A stretch of 64,000 nt of DNA from assembly GCF_026013605.1 (NCBI RefSeq), contig NZ_JAPDPJ010000003.1, positions 62,001-126,000 on the forward strand, in the 5' to 3' direction. Position numbers and translations under genes: made by a program. This document shows, piece by piece, positions 63,367 through 64,000 of this stretch; positions within the stretch are counted from its first letter, which is position 1; the number at the start of each line of letters is the position of its first letter. The notes under the pieces were generated by a model that had not been told where the DNA came from, made no database searches, and saw nothing but the letters and a program-made list of their open reading frames with translations. The stretch comes from Plebeiibacterium sediminum. GTDB lineage: Bacteria; Bacteroidota; Bacteroidia; Bacteroidales; Marinilabiliaceae.

Positions 63367-63374
63367 TACATTTG
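63367..63374 (+). promoter_or_regulatory. -7 box upstream of the radical SAM gene
   Basis: TACATTTG matches TAnnTTTG exactly, with TTTTT about 20 bases upstream. The leader from here to the ATG at 63502 is about 125 bases long and holds a small hairpin (CGGGA at 63404-63408 with TCCCG at 63417-63421). Confidence 0.45.
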
Positions 63375-63501
63375 CGTGCTAAATATTTAATAATGAAAAG
63401 AACCGGGATCTTTCAGTCCCGAAAAAAAATGATAGGGTGGTTTTTAAGATTTCGCCGGATAGTGGCAGTTTAAAAACATCCATGATGTAAAAAGTACATT
63501 T

Positions 63502-64000
63502 ATGATATATTCTTGGGGGCATTCCAGAAGGTTTAATGATTATAGTTCTTATATAAAAAGGACTTTTGAAGAAAGAGTGCAAAAGGTTTCTGTAGATGCT
63601 GGATTTTCGTGTCCCAACAGAGATGGAAGCAAGGGGCGTGGAGGCTGTACGTTTTGTAATAATTCCACCTTTAATCCATCGTATTGTGGTGATGGAAATT
63701 CAATAACTCAACAAATTGATACAGGAATTAATTTCTTTTCTCCAAAATATAAAACGCAACATTATTTAGCCTATTTTCAGGCTTATAGTAATACTTATGA
63801 AAGTATTGAAATACTTCAAAAAAGATATGCAGAAGCTTTAGATCATCCTAAAGTAATTGGTTTGGTGCTGGGCACCAGACCTGATTGTATTAGTGATGAA
63901 TTGTTGGCTTACTTAAGTGAATTGAATCAAAATCATCATATTACAATTGAGTATGGTATCGAATCAACCTTAGATTCAACTTTGGATAGGATCAATAGAG
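63502..64000 (+). CDS. TIGR01212-type radical SAM protein (YhcC-like), 3' end outside window
   Basis: The frame from ATG 63502 stays open to the end of the window (166 residues). It starts [20 protein letters not shown] and has the radical SAM cysteines Cys37, Cys49 and Cys52 in [18 protein letters not shown], the longer CX11CX2C spacing of the TIGR01212/YhcC family. LGTRPDCIS and IEYGIEST follow as in the family. The reaction is not known; relatives are suggested to act on tRNA or in the elongator-like group. The gene is divergent from DUF4301. Confidence 0.9.
   Translation, partial: MIYSWGHSRRFNDYSSYIKRTFEERVQKVSVDAGFSCPNRDGSKGRGGCTFCNNSTFNPSYCGDGNSITQQIDTGINFFSPKYKTQHYLAYFQAYSNTYESIEILQKRYAEALDHPKVIGLVLGTRPDCISDELLAYLSELNQNHHITIEYGIESTLDSTLDRINR

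Noticed and set aside
63403-63421. Small hairpin upstream of the radical SAM gene considered as a terminator or riboswitch
   Set aside because: Stem of only about five pairs and followed by A, not T, on the plus strand; no riboswitch family matches by eye.
1-64000. CRISPR arrays, tRNAs, rRNAs, insertion sequences and prophage genes
   Set aside because: No regularly spaced long repeats, cloverleaf sequences, transposases or integrases were recognised; a tRNA scan and an IS search would be decisive.

Overview
The window reads as one continuous chromosomal segment of an AT-rich Bacteroidota (Bacteroidetes), most likely a free-living or marine member of the Marinilabiliales/Bacteroidales side. 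Evidence: most genes lack a Shine-Dalgarno sequence; several upstream regions carry TAnnTTTG-type -7 boxes; and family-typical genes are present (a two-component propeller sensor, DUF4295 after rpmB-rpmG, DUF4301, a TPR/DUF368/aroE cluster, a long SecA, a Bacteroides-type M49 peptidase). No rRNA, tRNA, CRISPR array, insertion sequence, integrase or phage gene was recognised. Gene order is mostly housekeeping with small accessory patches.

Layout. 0-9 kb: 3' end of polyphosphate kinase, threonine dehydrogenase, a DUF6132-like membrane protein, an exported hypothetical, a DPP III-type peptidase, an FKBP isomerase with a Cys/Gly tail, chorismate synthase and a DAACS symporter. 9-12 kb: a pentapeptide-like beta-helix membrane protein on the minus strand, two Hsp20 proteins, thiol peroxidase. 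12-19 kb: an exported ankyrin protein, and a SulP anion transporter flanked by two sensor kinases. 19-22 kb: a NifX-like protein facing a yicC-gmk-nadD cluster. 22-29 kb: a CarH-like B12/MerR regulator, small cytosolic proteins, a FUSC membrane protein, a stand-alone protein resembling the Pycsar transmembrane effector, and an MFS carrier. 29-38.5 kb: an envelope biogenesis and quality-control block (rhomboid, M48 lipoprotein, small lipoprotein, SecA, Lgt, Ste24-type M48, CinA). 38.7-44.4 kb: a 1294-residue hybrid propeller kinase and an ABC-F ATPase. 44.4-50.2 kb: an accessory stretch with small exported proteins, a membrane-anchored AraC/TolB-like/TPR regulator, a divergent ankyrin lipoprotein, an acyltransferase, and a repeat island. 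50.2-58.3 kb: pseudouridine synthase, desaturase, M24 peptidase, the rpmB-rpmG-DUF4295 ribosomal operon, ftsY, rimO, truA. 58.3-64 kb: aroE, DUF368 (PopT) and TPR genes in one direction, DUF4301, and a truncated TIGR01212-type radical SAM gene running off the end.

No complete new multi-gene system is evident. The best leads are the orphan Pycsar-effector-like protein (27.0-27.6 kb), five copies of an 8-bp motif in the divergent promoter region at 48.07-48.17 kb beside the membrane-anchored AraC regulator, the GTTCGGGT repeat island at 50.04-50.14 kb, and a terminator-like hairpin directly in front of the beta-helix membrane protein gene at 10.1 kb. All functional statements rest on motif recognition by eye; no database search was run.
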